DNA of 36,313 nucleotides from Alphaproteobacteria bacterium (GCA_020054105.1 JAGVLW010000110.1:1-36313), one strand, 5' to 3'; shown: positions 8,797-17,677, numbered from the stretch's first letter. Made by a program: numbers and translations. The notes: generated by a model from the sequence alone, not told the origin.

Positions 8797-10233
8797 CTAC
8801 TGGCTGATGCGCAGGTTAGCCAAAGAATCGCCGATTTGCTGGAACACCGTCTGCAACTGCGCCGTGGTAGGCGACGGGAAGTAGTAGGACGGGTTGGTCG
8901 CGCAGTTTCTCAGCACGTTTTGCCCGGCGGAGCTGATGTTGGTGCCCAGTCCGACCGTGTAGATGATAACCCCGTTATTTTTCAGGCTGGTGCATACCTG
9001 CAGGGTGTGCGTGTCGAGGCGCGATACGGCGGTGGCTTGATTGGTCGTGCCCAGCTTGTTATCGCTGAGATACCAATAAGCGCCGCGGCCGTTATTATCG
9101 ATGTAGTTATCGCCGTCGGTCATCAAGATGACGACTTTGTTCATCAGCGGCGTGTAATAATCGAGCGGCAGGTTGTTGCTGTTCATGATGCCGCCCCAGC
9201 GGTTTCTCCAATTGGGCGACAACATGCGCCACGCCCAGACCATGCCCTGGTTCACCAGCGTGTTGCCGCGCGCCTGCATGGCGTTGACCGCTGCGGCCAC
9301 GGTGGCTTTCGATGCTACCATAGCCGTCACGGGCGTCGGGCAATATTTGTTGGGGCCGCGGTTGGCGTCGAGAGGCGTATTGTAACGGATGTTGTTGGTG
9401 CCGCAATTGGTAGTGGACGGATTGGAGCCATGCCATGCGTTGTTGCCGGTGTGGCAAACCCAGTGATATTGCGGGAAGAGCGTCGACGTGATGTTGGTGT
9501 CGGGGACGGTATCGGTCACGTCCAACCCATTATTTTCGCGCGCGTCGACGCAGCCGCCCCAGCTGGTCGGTCCCCAGTTGAAGAGGTTGGCGCGCGTCCA
9601 GCTGCCACGGGTATTGCTGATATTGACGGCTTGCGAGAACGGCACCAGCCCCACCCACAGGTTCGGCACGGTGTCGTTGGTATTGCCGTATAAGATGTTG
9701 AGCAGAGTGTTCGTGGCGGTTTTGGTTGCAGCGATTTTAGTCGTGCCCCCGCCGGCGGTTTCCGTCATCGAGCCGGAATTGTCTATCACGATAACCAGCT
9801 CCATGCCTTTATTGGAGCGGGTGATTTCCGAATGCGCCCTGACGACGACGTCATAGGTGCCGAAAACGCGCGTGAAGGTGGTAGGCACCGTTACCTGCGC
9901 ATCGAGCGTGATCAGGGTATTGTCGGCATTGATGGCGGCGGAAAAGCTGTTGAGCGTGCTGCCCATGAAGTTGGTGGGGAAGTTGATGTGGAAATAATTG
10001 GCGGCCGTCGTGCTGACGTTGGCGGTGTTCGCCGATGCGCCGGCAGCCAAGCCCGCGGCATCGAGCGCGGCGGTCATGCGTGCCTGCACGATCTCCACGC
10101 GTCCCATGTCAACGGCGACGCCGGTGGCCCCCATCAGCGTAAGTACGCCCAGGCCGACGATGGGCAATGCCGAGCCTTGTTTCGAGGCGAAGAGCGAGCG
10201 CAACAGATGCGCGCCTTGTTTGAACATGTTCAT
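8797..10233 (-). CDS. tadG: TadG-like pilus protein with VWA domain
   Basis: The 478-residue protein starts with a TadE/TadG-type hydrophobic segment (about 20-42, GSALPIVGLGVLTLMGATGVA), followed by a von Willebrand A domain. The metal-binding motif DNSGS is at residues 151-155, and the later strand VVILMTDGDNYID carries the second metal-site acidic residue. TadG proteins are anchored or minor pilus-associated components of Tad systems; the VWA domain suggests adhesion or protein-protein contact. The start at 10233 has AGGAGG upstream at good spacing. Cysteines are frequent between about 215 and 300, suggesting disulfides in an extracytoplasmic domain. It lies 17 bases downstream of tadE. 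Confidence 0.85.
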   Translation of the reverse strand: MNMFKQGAHLLRSLFASKQGSALPIVGLGVLTLMGATGVAVDMGRVEIVQARMTAALDAAGLAAGASANTANVSTTAANYFHINFPTNFMGSTLNSFSAAINADNTLITLDAQVTVPTTFTRVFGTYDVVVRAHSEITRSNKGMELVIVIDNSGSMTETAGGGTTKIAATKTATNTLLNILYGNTNDTVPNLWVGLVPFSQAVNISNTRGSWTRANLFNWGPTSWGGCVDARENNGLDVTDTVPDTNITSTLFPQYHWVCHTGNNAWHGSNPSTTNCGTNNIRYNTPLDANRGPNKYCPTPVTAMVASKATVAAAVNAMQARGNTLVNQGMVWAWRMLSPNWRNRWGGIMNSNNLPLDYYTPLMNKVVILMTDGDNYIDNNGRGAYWYLSDNKLGTTNQATAVSRLDTHTLQVCTSLKNNGVIIYTVGLGTNISSAGQNVLRNCATNPSYYFPSPTTAQLQTVFQQIGDSLANLRISQ

Positions 10234-10250
10234 CGAGATGCCTCCTGATC

Positions 10251-10814
10251 CTAAGATCCTAATGTATTTAACGCGCCGAGCCGTGGCTTGAACACTGCCA
10301 TTTTATACATCAGCACGTTTGGCATGACGCTGCCTGCGACGAGCGAGGTGTAATTATAAAACACTTCGGCGATGATAATATTGTCTTTGTCGACCATGGT
10401 GAAACCTGCCGGCAAGGTGGCCGCATTGCCGGTAGCGCCGATCCGGCTCGCACTTACCATCGTTCCGCCGCCGGCATATTGCCAGTTGACCACCGGCGCA
10501 TTGGTGCCGGTTTTGGTGATCGACGAGACGACCACATAACTGTTGGCCCCAAAGTCATAAGGCCGCATGACCTGCCCGGTTGCCAGGATGAGCGTATTGA
10601 GTTGCGTGGTGCTCATGGTTTCATATTGCGCCACCAGATCTGCCATGCTCAGCGATACTTTTTCCAGTTTCTGCGCGATGAGGATATAGCGCGTCGCATC
10701 GACGCTGCCCATGAACAACGCCAGCAGAAACGGCAAGGTGACGGCGAATTCCAGGTAGGCGACGCCTTGTTGCGCCCTTCTGAAATGCTTCCATCTGCGG
10801 AGTAGTTTGAACAT
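10251..10814 (-). CDS. TadE-like pseudopilin
   Basis: A 187-residue TadE/TadF-type minor pseudopilin. It has a short basic leader (FKLLRRWKHFRRAQQG), then the hydrophobic segment VAYLEFAVTLPFLLALFMG with the glutamate expected at position 5 of a processed pilin-like N-terminus. The remainder is a soluble domain (about 40-187). In Tad systems such proteins are processed by the TadV/CpaA peptidase, which is not in this window. It lies between the other tadE-like gene (19-base gap) and tadG (17-base gap), so it is almost certainly co-transcribed. Confidence 0.85.
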   Translation of the reverse strand: MFKLLRRWKHFRRAQQGVAYLEFAVTLPFLLALFMGSVDATRYILIAQKLEKVSLSMADLVAQYETMSTTQLNTLILATGQVMRPYDFGANSYVVVSSITKTGTNAPVVNWQYAGGGTMVSASRIGATGNAATLPAGFTMVDKDNIIIAEVFYNYTSLVAGSVMPNVLMYKMAVFKPRLGALNTLGS

Positions 10815-10832
10815 GGCTTCCTCGCCCTGCCT

Positions 10833-11402
10833 CTAGGTGTAAGGCTCGTTCTTGACCACGGTGCGCACCGTGATGTTGAACGGGTTGCCGATAATGGTGT
10901 TGATGACCGGCGTGGTCACCGGCCAGGGATAGGTGATCTGATAAACGACGATATCGTTGGCGTTCCCAAGCCCCGCCACACCCATATCGGCATCCCATTG
11001 CCCGTTGCCGTTAATGTCGACATAGTTGACGCCGGCGGTTCCGGGGCAGGGCGCGGTAGCGGGATTGATGCAGGTTTCCGGCCGCTCCACCTGGTCGAAC
11101 GATGCATAAACGGTGGTGGTGATGATAATTCTGTCGGGGTCAAGCAGGCCGCCGGTCATGTTGCGAACATTGGCGATAATCTGGTCCTGGCGGCTGCTGC
11201 CTGCCGCCACGAACCCGGTGGCACCGTAGCGCGCGGTGACGTTGGCGGCGTTTTCCAGCACCGCATTGGTAAACATGATCAGCGAAAATTCAATGATGCC
11301 CATGATGAGCAGCATCATGACCGGCACGACCATTGCGAACTCAATGGAGGTGATGCCCGATACGCAGCGCAGTATCTTTTTTTTGCTGTTGCGGTAGCTC
11401 AT
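10833..11402 (-). CDS. TadE-like pseudopilin (first gene of minus-strand tad unit)
   Basis: A 189-residue TadE-domain protein. A basic leader (SYRNSKKKILRCVSG) precedes ITSIEFAMVVPVMMLLIMGIIEF, the pilin-like hydrophobic helix with its conserved Glu. The soluble part includes two cysteines (CINPATAPC, about residues 125-133) that may form a loop. It is the promoter-proximal gene of the minus-strand tad unit. The ATG at 11402 is close to an A+T-rich region shared with rodA. The two tadE-like genes are similar in architecture but clearly divergent in sequence. Confidence 0.87.
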   Translation of the reverse strand: MSYRNSKKKILRCVSGITSIEFAMVVPVMMLLIMGIIEFSLIMFTNAVLENAANVTARYGATGFVAAGSSRQDQIIANVRNMTGGLLDPDRIIITTTVYASFDQVERPETCINPATAPCPGTAGVNYVDINGNGQWDADMGVAGLGNANDIVVYQITYPWPVTTPVINTIIGNPFNITVRTVVKNEPYT

Positions 11403-11645
11403 ATTATATGCTGATCATCTAAAAACACATGGTAATACAATCTAACAGTACACAGTAACATACAGACCTTAATTCAGCGTAAATAATCGGTCGCAATTTG
11501 CTGAGATTTAATATGATTTTTTACTTTGCCTGTTAACAATACGTCGCGTATTTAACTAAAATTTTACGTTATAATCCGGGAAGGACTCTGAATTTGCGGC
11601 TGCATTCCCGCCGCCATCCCAATTAAGGACATATCAAAGTAGATT
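11403..11645. promoter_or_regulatory. A+T-rich divergent intergenic region (tadE / rodA)
   Basis: About 240 bases between divergent genes, much richer in A+T than the flanking coding DNA, so it probably holds promoters for both directions. On the plus strand a perfect TATAAT lies at 11570-11575, about 70 bases before rodA, but no good -35 box is visible at 16-18 bases. I see no clear operator palindrome and no small gene. Confidence 0.45.
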
Positions 11646-12773
11646 ATGCATCCACAGCGCCTTTCCCATATTGAGAAGCTTGCCGAGATCAATTGGTTCG
11701 TGGTGCTTCTGATGTCGCTTATCGCGCTGATCGGCTTTGCGATGATGGTGTCGGCGGGCGGCGGCGAATTTTCGCCGTGGGCGACGCAGCAGATGGTGCG
11801 CTTTGCCTGCGCTTTCATCGTTATGCTCATCATTGCGGTGATGCCGATGCGCGCGCTGATGGATTACGCCTACGTCATTTATTTCCTGTGCCTGCTGGTG
11901 CTGCTGGTCGTCGACATTGTCGGCCATACCGGCATGGGCGCGCAACGCTGGCTGAAGCTGGGCGGCATGAACCTGCAGCCGTCGGAATTCATGAAGCTGG
12001 CGGTGATTCTGGCATTGGCCCGCTACTTCCACCAGATCTACCCGGAGAACATCCGGCGCCTGTCGTTTCTTGTCGTGCCCGGTCTGCTGATCGTGCTGCC
12101 GGCCATACTGATCTACCGCCAGCCCAATTTCGGCACGATGGCGATATTGGTGATGGTGGGCGCAGTTATGTGCTTTCTCGCCGGGCTGCAATGGCGCTAT
12201 GTGATCGGCGCCGTGGCCGCCGCCATCGCCGCCGCGCCGCTGGCGTGGCATTTCATGCACGATTATCAGAAGCGGCGCGTGCTAACCTTTCTCGACCCGG
12301 CGCAGGACCCGCTCGGCGCCGGCTACAACATCATGCAGTCGATGATCGCCATCGGCTCGGGCGGGCTGCTCGGCAAGGGATTTTTACAGGGCTCGCAAAA
12401 CCAGCTCGACTTCCTGCCGGAAAAACAGACCGATTTCATCTTCACGATGTTCGCCGAGGAGTTCGGTTTCCTGGGCTGCATCGTGCTGCTGCTGCTTTAC
12501 GGTGCGCTGCTCGCCAGCGGCATGGCCATCGCCCGGCGCAGCCGCAGCACCTTCGGCGCCATGCTGGCGGCGGGCGTGACGGCGATGATCTTCATCCATG
12601 TGCTCATCAATTGCGGCATGGTGATGGGCATGCTGCCGGTGGTGGGCGTGCCGCTGCCGCTGATGTCCTATGGCGGCAGCATCACCGTATCGACGGTATT
12701 TGCCATCGGGCTGCTGCTCAATGCCTGGGTCTACCGCGAGCAGATGCCGACGCGCTACGCGCCGAAGTTTTAA
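11646..12773 (+). CDS. rodA: Rod-shape peptidoglycan glycosyltransferase RodA
   Basis: SEDS-family membrane enzyme that polymerises lipid II into glycan strands for cell elongation, normally working with PBP2. The 375-residue protein has about ten membrane helices. SEDS signatures are GMGAQRWLKLGGMNLQPSEF (about 98-117), ILIYRQPNFGTM with the conserved P-[ND]-x-G-T type motif, and GGSITVS-type C-terminal sequence after PLPLMSYGG. The N-terminus (INWFVVLLMSLIALIGFAMM) and overall sequence fit RodA better than FtsW. The usual companions mreBCD and mrdA are absent from the window. The Shine-Dalgarno site is weak: AAGGA lies about 20 bases upstream. Confidence 0.92.
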   Translation: MHPQRLSHIEKLAEINWFVVLLMSLIALIGFAMMVSAGGGEFSPWATQQMVRFACAFIVMLIIAVMPMRALMDYAYVIYFLCLLVLLVVDIVGHTGMGAQRWLKLGGMNLQPSEFMKLAVILALARYFHQIYPENIRRLSFLVVPGLLIVLPAILIYRQPNFGTMAILVMVGAVMCFLAGLQWRYVIGAVAAAIAAAPLAWHFMHDYQKRRVLTFLDPAQDPLGAGYNIMQSMIAIGSGGLLGKGFLQGSQNQLDFLPEKQTDFIFTMFAEEFGFLGCIVLLLLYGALLASGMAIARRSRSTFGAMLAAGVTAMIFIHVLINCGMVMGMLPVVGVPLPLMSYGGSITVSTVFAIGLLLNAWVYREQMPTRYAPKF

Positions 12774-12868
12774 TGGGCTTGTCACTGCCGCCGATCTCGA
12801 CTATGATTTGGCCATTGGATTAACAACAGGAATTGGCAGGCGGCGACGCCTGCGCACAGAGTAGTTTT

Positions 12869-13918
12869 ATGCTGCATACCACGCAGGAGCCGCGCGCGAA
12901 AAGCGCGCAGGCGGGCGGGCGGGCAGACGGGCAGGCGGTGGAAGAGAAAATCTATGCGGCACTCGACCTTGGTACGAATAATTGCCGGCTGCTAGTTGCC
13001 ACGCCTGCGTATGCTTTGCCCGACGGCACCGAGCTGTCCACCCCGGCGCTTAGGGTCTATGACAGTTTTTCGCGCATCGTCCGCCTGGGCGAGGGCGTAA
13101 GCCAGACCGGCGCGCTTTCCGAGGATGCGATGGACCGCACCTTGCAGGCGCTCAAGGCCTGCCAGAAAAAACTCAGCCGCTACCGCCTGACCGATGCCCG
13201 CTTCGTTGCCACCGAAGCCTGCCGCCGCGCAACCAACGGCGCTGCCTTCATGCAGCGCGTGCTTGCAGAAACCGGCCTTGCCATCGACATCATCTCGACC
13301 GAGGAGGAAGCGCGGCTGGCCTTCATGGGCTGCGCATCACTTCTGACCGACGATTCGTCGCATGCAATCGTATTCGACATCGGCGGCGGCAGCACCGAGC
13401 TGATGTGGATCGACGTGAAGAACAACAAGCGCATCGCCGACTGGCTTTCCGTCGGCTTCGGCGTGATGAACCTGGCCGATAAGTTCGGCGGCTCGAATTT
13501 CTCCGACATGGCGTATGACGACATGGTGCATCTGCTGGCCGAGCGCATCCGCCCGTTCGATAATAAAAATAACATCGGCGAAATGATCGAAGGCGGCAAG
13601 GTGCAGCTGCTGTCGACCTCGGGCACGGTCACGACGCTGGCGGCGATCCATCTCGACCTGCCGCGCTACGACCGCTCGCGCATCGACGGCCTTAAGCTGC
13701 CGGTCAGCGACATACGCAATACGACCAGCCGGCTGCTGAAAATGCGGCCTTCCGAGCGGTTCAACCATCCGTGCATCGGCTCGGACCGCTCCGACTTTAT
13801 CATTTCCGGCTGCGCGATTTTCGATGCGATCAGCAGCCTGTGGCCGACGGCGGAAATCACCATCGCCGACCGCGGCGTGCGCGAAGGCATTATCCTTTCG
13901 CTAATTAACCGGAAATAA
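12869..13918 (+). CDS. Exopolyphosphatase / pppGpp phosphohydrolase family protein
   Basis: Ppx/GppA-family phosphatase of the actin-like ATPase superfamily, expected to hydrolyse polyphosphate and/or pppGpp. From the ATG at 12869 it is 349 residues. Phosphate loop 1 is ALDLGTNNCRLLVA (about 31-44) and phosphate loop 2 is VFDIGGGSTELMW (about 168-180). The ADRGVREGIILS motif near the C-terminus is typical. The protein is short and lacks the C-terminal HD-like domains of E. coli Ppx, as in the short alphaproteobacterial form. The start is uncertain: a TTG at 12833 with ACAGGA upstream would add 12 residues. The first about 25 residues are a low-complexity Ala/Gly/Arg stretch unlikely to be conserved. 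Confidence 0.87.
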   Translation: MLHTTQEPRAKSAQAGGRADGQAVEEKIYAALDLGTNNCRLLVATPAYALPDGTELSTPALRVYDSFSRIVRLGEGVSQTGALSEDAMDRTLQALKACQKKLSRYRLTDARFVATEACRRATNGAAFMQRVLAETGLAIDIISTEEEARLAFMGCASLLTDDSSHAIVFDIGGGSTELMWIDVKNNKRIADWLSVGFGVMNLADKFGGSNFSDMAYDDMVHLLAERIRPFDNKNNIGEMIEGGKVQLLSTSGTVTTLAAIHLDLPRYDRSRIDGLKLPVSDIRNTTSRLLKMRPSERFNHPCIGSDRSDFIISGCAIFDAISSLWPTAEITIADRGVREGIILSLINRK

Positions 13919-13953
13919 GCTATAAACTTGGCGTTGAAAATCGCAGGAAAACT

Positions 13954-14763
13954 ATGAAGCCTTATTCCCGTGGGTTTACGCTCATCGAAATGTCCATGGT
14001 GCTGGTCATTATCGGGTTATTTGCAGGAAGTATCCTGATGGGCAGGGAATTGATTCGCGTTGCGCAGGTTCGCCGGCAAATCACCCAGATAGAGCAGTTC
14101 AATACCGCCGTATACGTCTTTAAAAACAAATATCACGGCATGGCCGGCGATATCGAGGCGGATAAGGCGGAAAGCTTCGGCTTTGCCGAGCGTAGCGGTG
14201 CGCGCGGCCACGGCGATGGAAACGAACAGCTGGAATCGTGCGATCCGGAAAGCGCCGATGTTAATCTGGCGATCAGCCTCGGCTGCGAAAATATATTATT
14301 CTGGGCCGACTTAAGCGCCGCTCGTCTCATTAAAGAGGATTTTTCCGCGACGACCGATTCCGTGCTTACTTCCGCCACGCCTGATGAAACATTGCGTTAT
14401 GTGCCGGCGACCGAGATTGCTTCGCGCTTTGGCAGGGGAGGTATAGTCGCAGTTACGGAAGCAAGCGGCCGCCAGCGTTTTGTGATGCTGCGATATGTGG
14501 CATTCACAGGCGATTGGAGTGGGGTAGGGCCGGGGATTAATTCTGCGGACGCGTTTAGCCTGGATAGCAAAATGGATGACGGGAAACCCTACGAAGGTAA
14601 GGTGCTGGCGGTAAATCCCATGTATGGCGTTCCTGTCATTCCCGGCTGGTATACCGTTTCGGCACAGCATAATAGCCTGTTATGCACTTCCGCAGGGGAT
14701 TATATTGTAAAGTCATCCGCTCCCGGCCTAAAAGCATGCAGCTTGAGCTTTCCAATCTATTGA
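13954..14763 (+). CDS. Orphan prepilin-like protein (type IV/II pseudopilin)
   Basis: A 269-residue protein with a class III prepilin signal: a basic leader ending in RG, then FTLIEMSMVLVIIGLFAGSI, with the methylated Phe and the conserved Glu5. It should be cut by a PilD-type prepilin peptidase and inserted in the inner membrane. The soluble domain has cysteines near residues 90, 108, 245 and 260, which may pair. No type IV or type II assembly genes lie beside it, and Tad systems use a different leader class, so its machine is elsewhere or unknown. A ribosome binding site (AGGAAAAC) precedes the ATG. The rlmE start follows 11 bases after the stop. Confidence 0.85.
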   Translation: MKPYSRGFTLIEMSMVLVIIGLFAGSILMGRELIRVAQVRRQITQIEQFNTAVYVFKNKYHGMAGDIEADKAESFGFAERSGARGHGDGNEQLESCDPESADVNLAISLGCENILFWADLSAARLIKEDFSATTDSVLTSATPDETLRYVPATEIASRFGRGGIVAVTEASGRQRFVMLRYVAFTGDWSGVGPGINSADAFSLDSKMDDGKPYEGKVLAVNPMYGVPVIPGWYTVSAQHNSLLCTSAGDYIVKSSAPGLKACSLSFPIY

Positions 14764-14774
14764 ATAATCTAGAA

Positions 14775-15470
14775 ATGAAAAAATCCTCCGGCACACGTTC
14801 ACTCAAAACCCGCGTAAAGACGGCACGCAAACGTTCCAACTCCTCGACGCGCTGGCTGCAACGCCAGCTCAACGACCCGTATGTCAAGCAGGCCAAGAAG
14901 GAAGGCTACCGCTCGCGCGCGGCCTATAAGCTCATCGAGATCGACGATAAATCACCGTTCCTGAAGCCGGGAAAAATCGTCCTCGATCTCGGCGCCGCGC
15001 CCGGCGGTTGGACGCAGGTGGCGGTGGCGCGCGTGCGCTCGACGGTGGAAATGCCGCGCGTGCTGGCGGTCGATATTCTGCCGATGGAGCCCATTACCGG
15101 CGCGGTCATGATGCAGCTCGATTTCATGGCTGACCGCGCGCCCGACATACTCCGCGACATGCTGAAAACGCTTCAGGCGAGCGCCGCCGGCGTCGACGTC
15201 GTGCTGTCCGACATGGCGCCCAACACCACCGGCCATGCCGCTACCGACCATATTCGCATCATGGGGCTGCTCGAATCGGCCTATCCGTTTGCCTGCGAGG
15301 TGCTAAGGCCCGGCGGCGTATTCGTCGCCAAAGTGTTCCAGGGCGGAGCGGAAAAAGAATTGCTGGCGCAGATGAAGCGCGATTTCAAAACCGTCAAGCA
15401 CGCCAAGCCGAAATCGAGCCGCTCGGATTCCTCCGAGATGTATGTGGTGGCGACCGGATTTCGTACATGA
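14775..15470 (+). CDS. rlmE: 23S rRNA 2'-O-methyltransferase RlmE
   Basis: SAM-dependent methyltransferase that modifies a uridine of the A-loop of 23S rRNA (U2552 in E. coli) during large-subunit maturation. The 231-residue protein has the RrmJ/FtsJ fold. The K-D-K-E catalytic tetrad is recognisable as K52 (YKLIEID), D146 (VLSDMAPN), K186 (FVAKVFQG) and E221 (SSEMYVV). The SAM motif is DLGAAPGGWTQ (71-81). A basic N-terminal extension (about 1-30) could bind RNA. I use the ATG at 14775; an ATG at 14736 would overlap the previous gene. The stop overlaps the next start by four bases. Confidence 0.95.
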   Translation: MKKSSGTRSLKTRVKTARKRSNSSTRWLQRQLNDPYVKQAKKEGYRSRAAYKLIEIDDKSPFLKPGKIVLDLGAAPGGWTQVAVARVRSTVEMPRVLAVDILPMEPITGAVMMQLDFMADRAPDILRDMLKTLQASAAGVDVVLSDMAPNTTGHAATDHIRIMGLLESAYPFACEVLRPGGVFVAKVFQGGAEKELLAQMKRDFKTVKHAKPKSSRSDSSEMYVVATGFRT

Positions 15471-16444
15471 TCCTGCTGCCGCGCGCGTGCCTGCTGGTTC
15501 TTTTATCACTGGTCGCCTGCGCGCCCCGGCAGCAGGAATTCGTGGCGCAGCCGCTTGCATCGCCGCGGCTGGAAGATCACGCCTTCATCGCATCGGACGG
15601 TGCGATTTTCTCGCTGCGCACCTGGCTGCCGCAGAAAAAAGCCAAGGCGGCGATTATCGCGCTGCATGGTTTTAACGACTACAGCAATGCGTTCAATACG
15701 ACCGGCCCGTATTTCGCCGGGCGCGGCATCGCCGTCTATGCCTACGACCAGCGCGGCTTCGGGGCAGCGCCCGATCCAGGCATCTGGGCGGGAAAAGAGA
15801 ATCTGCTGCGCGACCTCGGTGAGTTCAGCCATCTGGTCGCCAAACAACATCCGCAGGCGCCGCTTTATATTCTCGGCGACAGCATGGGCGCGGCGGTTGC
15901 GATTGCGGCGGGCGGGGAGCGCTTGCCGCCTGTTTCCGGCATGATATGGGTGGCGCCGGCGGTGTGGGGCGACGATACGCTCAACCCGTTTTACCGCGCA
16001 ACGCTTTGGCTGATGGCGCATACCATTCCCTATAAAACCTTCGACGGCAGCGATCTCGATATCCTGGCGTCCAACAATATTCCCATGTTGCGGCGGCTGG
16101 CGAAGGATCCGCTGATTATCAAGCGCACGCGCGCCGATGCGATTTTGGGATTGGTGCGTCTGATGGATAACGCCTACCGGCAGGCGCCCAATCTTGCGAC
16201 GCCTTCATTGCTGCTTTACGGCGCCAAGGACGAGGTGATTCCGCCTTACCCGATTGTGCAATTACTCGACCGCGATCCGGCGCCGCTGACATTTGCCTAT
16301 TACCCCGACGGCTATCACATGCTGCTGCGCGATTTGCAAGGCGAGCGCGTCATGGCTGACATTGCCAGCTGGATTGAACACCCCCGAAAGCCGCTGCCAT
16401 CGGGCTTTACCGTGTCGCCGGCCGGCGCATTTCTGCCAAAATAA
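15467..16444 (+). CDS. Alpha/beta-hydrolase lipoprotein (lysophospholipase / monoacylglycerol lipase-like)
   Basis: A 325-residue serine hydrolase of the Hydrolase_4 type, probably acting on monoacylglycerol or lysophospholipid. A signal peptide ends in a lipobox LVAC (Cys18), so it is likely membrane-tethered outside the cytoplasm. The catalytic triad is visible: Ser139 in GDSMGA, Asp255 in YGAKDEVIPP and His284 in DGYHMLL. The oxyanion segment is LHGFNDYS (about 66-73). It overlaps rlmE by four bases (ATGA), so the two are probably translated together although their jobs seem unrelated. The substrate is not determinable from sequence. Confidence 0.85.
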   Translation: MILLPRACLLVLLSLVACAPRQQEFVAQPLASPRLEDHAFIASDGAIFSLRTWLPQKKAKAAIIALHGFNDYSNAFNTTGPYFAGRGIAVYAYDQRGFGAAPDPGIWAGKENLLRDLGEFSHLVAKQHPQAPLYILGDSMGAAVAIAAGGERLPPVSGMIWVAPAVWGDDTLNPFYRATLWLMAHTIPYKTFDGSDLDILASNNIPMLRRLAKDPLIIKRTRADAILGLVRLMDNAYRQAPNLATPSLLLYGAKDEVIPPYPIVQLLDRDPAPLTFAYYPDGYHMLLRDLQGERVMADIASWIEHPRKPLPSGFTVSPAGAFLPK

Positions 16445-16533
16445 CGATATAAGATATTGTATTATAGGTTATAAATGGCTTAACTGAATGTTAAGGCCAG
16501 GCCCTTACAATTATGGTACAATTCTTGAATAGT

Positions 16534-16647
16534 CCCCATTTATCCTTCCCCCTTTGAGGGGGAAGGTCAGGATGGGGGTTACTGTTTGAGATAAAAAACA
16601 ACCCCCACCTTAATCCTCCCCCTGAGAGGGGGAGGAAAATAGGAAGG
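16534..16647. repeat. C/G-tract palindromic element upstream of transglycosylase gene
   Basis: Two consecutive hairpins fill most of the gap between the hydrolase and the transglycosylase. The first (16534-16577) has arms CCTTCCCCC / GGGGGAAGG inside CCCCATTTATCC / GGATGGGG. The second (about 16601-16647) centres on CCTCCCCCTGAGAGGGGGAGG. The right end contains AGGAAGG (16641-16647), placed correctly to be the ribosome binding site of the ATG at 16652. Similar C-tract repeats occur in many bacterial genomes. Confidence 0.8.
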
Positions 16648-16651
16648 TCTG

Positions 16652-17677
16652 ATGAAAAAACTGCATACCGCCTTGTCCTTCGTCTGTTTATTGGTCGCGC
16701 CGCCGGCGCTGGCCGATGTTACCGATCCGCTCATCGAAGGCGCCAAGCTGTGCACACGCCACCTGCCGCGCTACGAGCGCGAATACGGCATTCCCACCCA
16801 TCTGCTTTCCGCCATCGCCTCCACCGAATCCGGCCGCTACCATGACGGGCTGAGAATCAGCGTGCCGTGGCCGTGGACGATCAATGCCGAGGGCAAGGGC
16901 TATTATTTCCGCAGCAAGGAAGAGGCGATTTTTGCCGCCAGGAAGCTGCGCGCGCAAGGCATCAAGAGCATGGATGTGGGCTGCATGCAGGTGAATCTCT
17001 TTCATCACCCCGAGGCGTTTGCCTCGCTGGAGCAGGCTTTCGAGCCGCAAAACAATATCGCTTACGCCGCCGGCTTCCTGCGCAACCTGTACCAGGAAAC
17101 CCGTTCATGGAAAGAAGCTGCCGCCGACTACCATTCCAAAACGCCTAAGCTCGGCAGCGGCTATGTCAACATGGTCTATAACAGCTGGTACAAAATAATC
17201 GACAAGCTGCGTGCCGCCAAGCTGCAAGTGCCGGAAAGCTCGGTTGCTGCGCTGCGCGACATGAAATCCGCCGACGTGCCGCTGAAAGACTCGTCGGCCA
17301 AATTCATCAAGATCGATCAGCAAAAATACATTGCCAGCCTGCCTGAACAGACCGGCAAGAAACTGCCGCAATTCCAACCGGCGCGCATGAACAGCATCAA
17401 GGTCACTAGCAAAGAGAGTAGCCGCGAGAACGGCATCATCATCGTCCGCCCCGACATCAAGGTGGTCGATTCAGCGCCGGCGCCCGTAACCACCAGGCGC
17501 GCCGCCGCGCCTGAAATACTTGCCCTGGCGGAAGTCCAGCCTTCCGCAATCGTCTCCAAAGCGCCTTCCGCCAGCAGTTTTTCTCCTGAGGCGCGCATCA
17601 TCCGCGTCGACGGCGAAGGCCTGGTTCGCTCGACCCGGATGAGAACGGGCGGACCGAATTTTATTTTCAACGATTAG
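16652..17677 (+). CDS. Secreted lytic transglycosylase-like protein
   Basis: A 341-residue exported protein with an SLT (goose-lysozyme-like) domain, expected to cleave peptidoglycan glycan strands. The signal peptide covers residues 1-21 (ending ALA). The domain carries LLSAIASTESGRYHDG, with the catalytic Glu in STESG (about residue 59). Further motifs are SMDVGCMQVNLFHHPEAF (about 106-123) and NIAYAAGFLRNLY. The C-terminal half (about 215-341) is unstructured-looking and rich in Pro, Ala and Ser. Proteins of this layout can serve cell-wall remodelling or envelope-spanning machines; which applies here is not shown. Confidence 0.85.
   Translation: MKKLHTALSFVCLLVAPPALADVTDPLIEGAKLCTRHLPRYEREYGIPTHLLSAIASTESGRYHDGLRISVPWPWTINAEGKGYYFRSKEEAIFAARKLRAQGIKSMDVGCMQVNLFHHPEAFASLEQAFEPQNNIAYAAGFLRNLYQETRSWKEAAADYHSKTPKLGSGYVNMVYNSWYKIIDKLRAAKLQVPESSVAALRDMKSADVPLKDSSAKFIKIDQQKYIASLPEQTGKKLPQFQPARMNSIKVTSKESSRENGIIIVRPDIKVVDSAPAPVTTRRAAAPEILALAEVQPSAIVSKAPSASSFSPEARIIRVDGEGLVRSTRMRTGGPNFIFND

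Noticed and set aside
8662..9693. 343-residue plus-strand open frame opposite tadD and tadG
   Set aside because: It is a shadow of the minus-strand tad genes.
11693..12823. 376-residue alternative frame within rodA
   Set aside because: It is Arg/Ala-rich with no membrane helices, while the other frame is a clear RodA.
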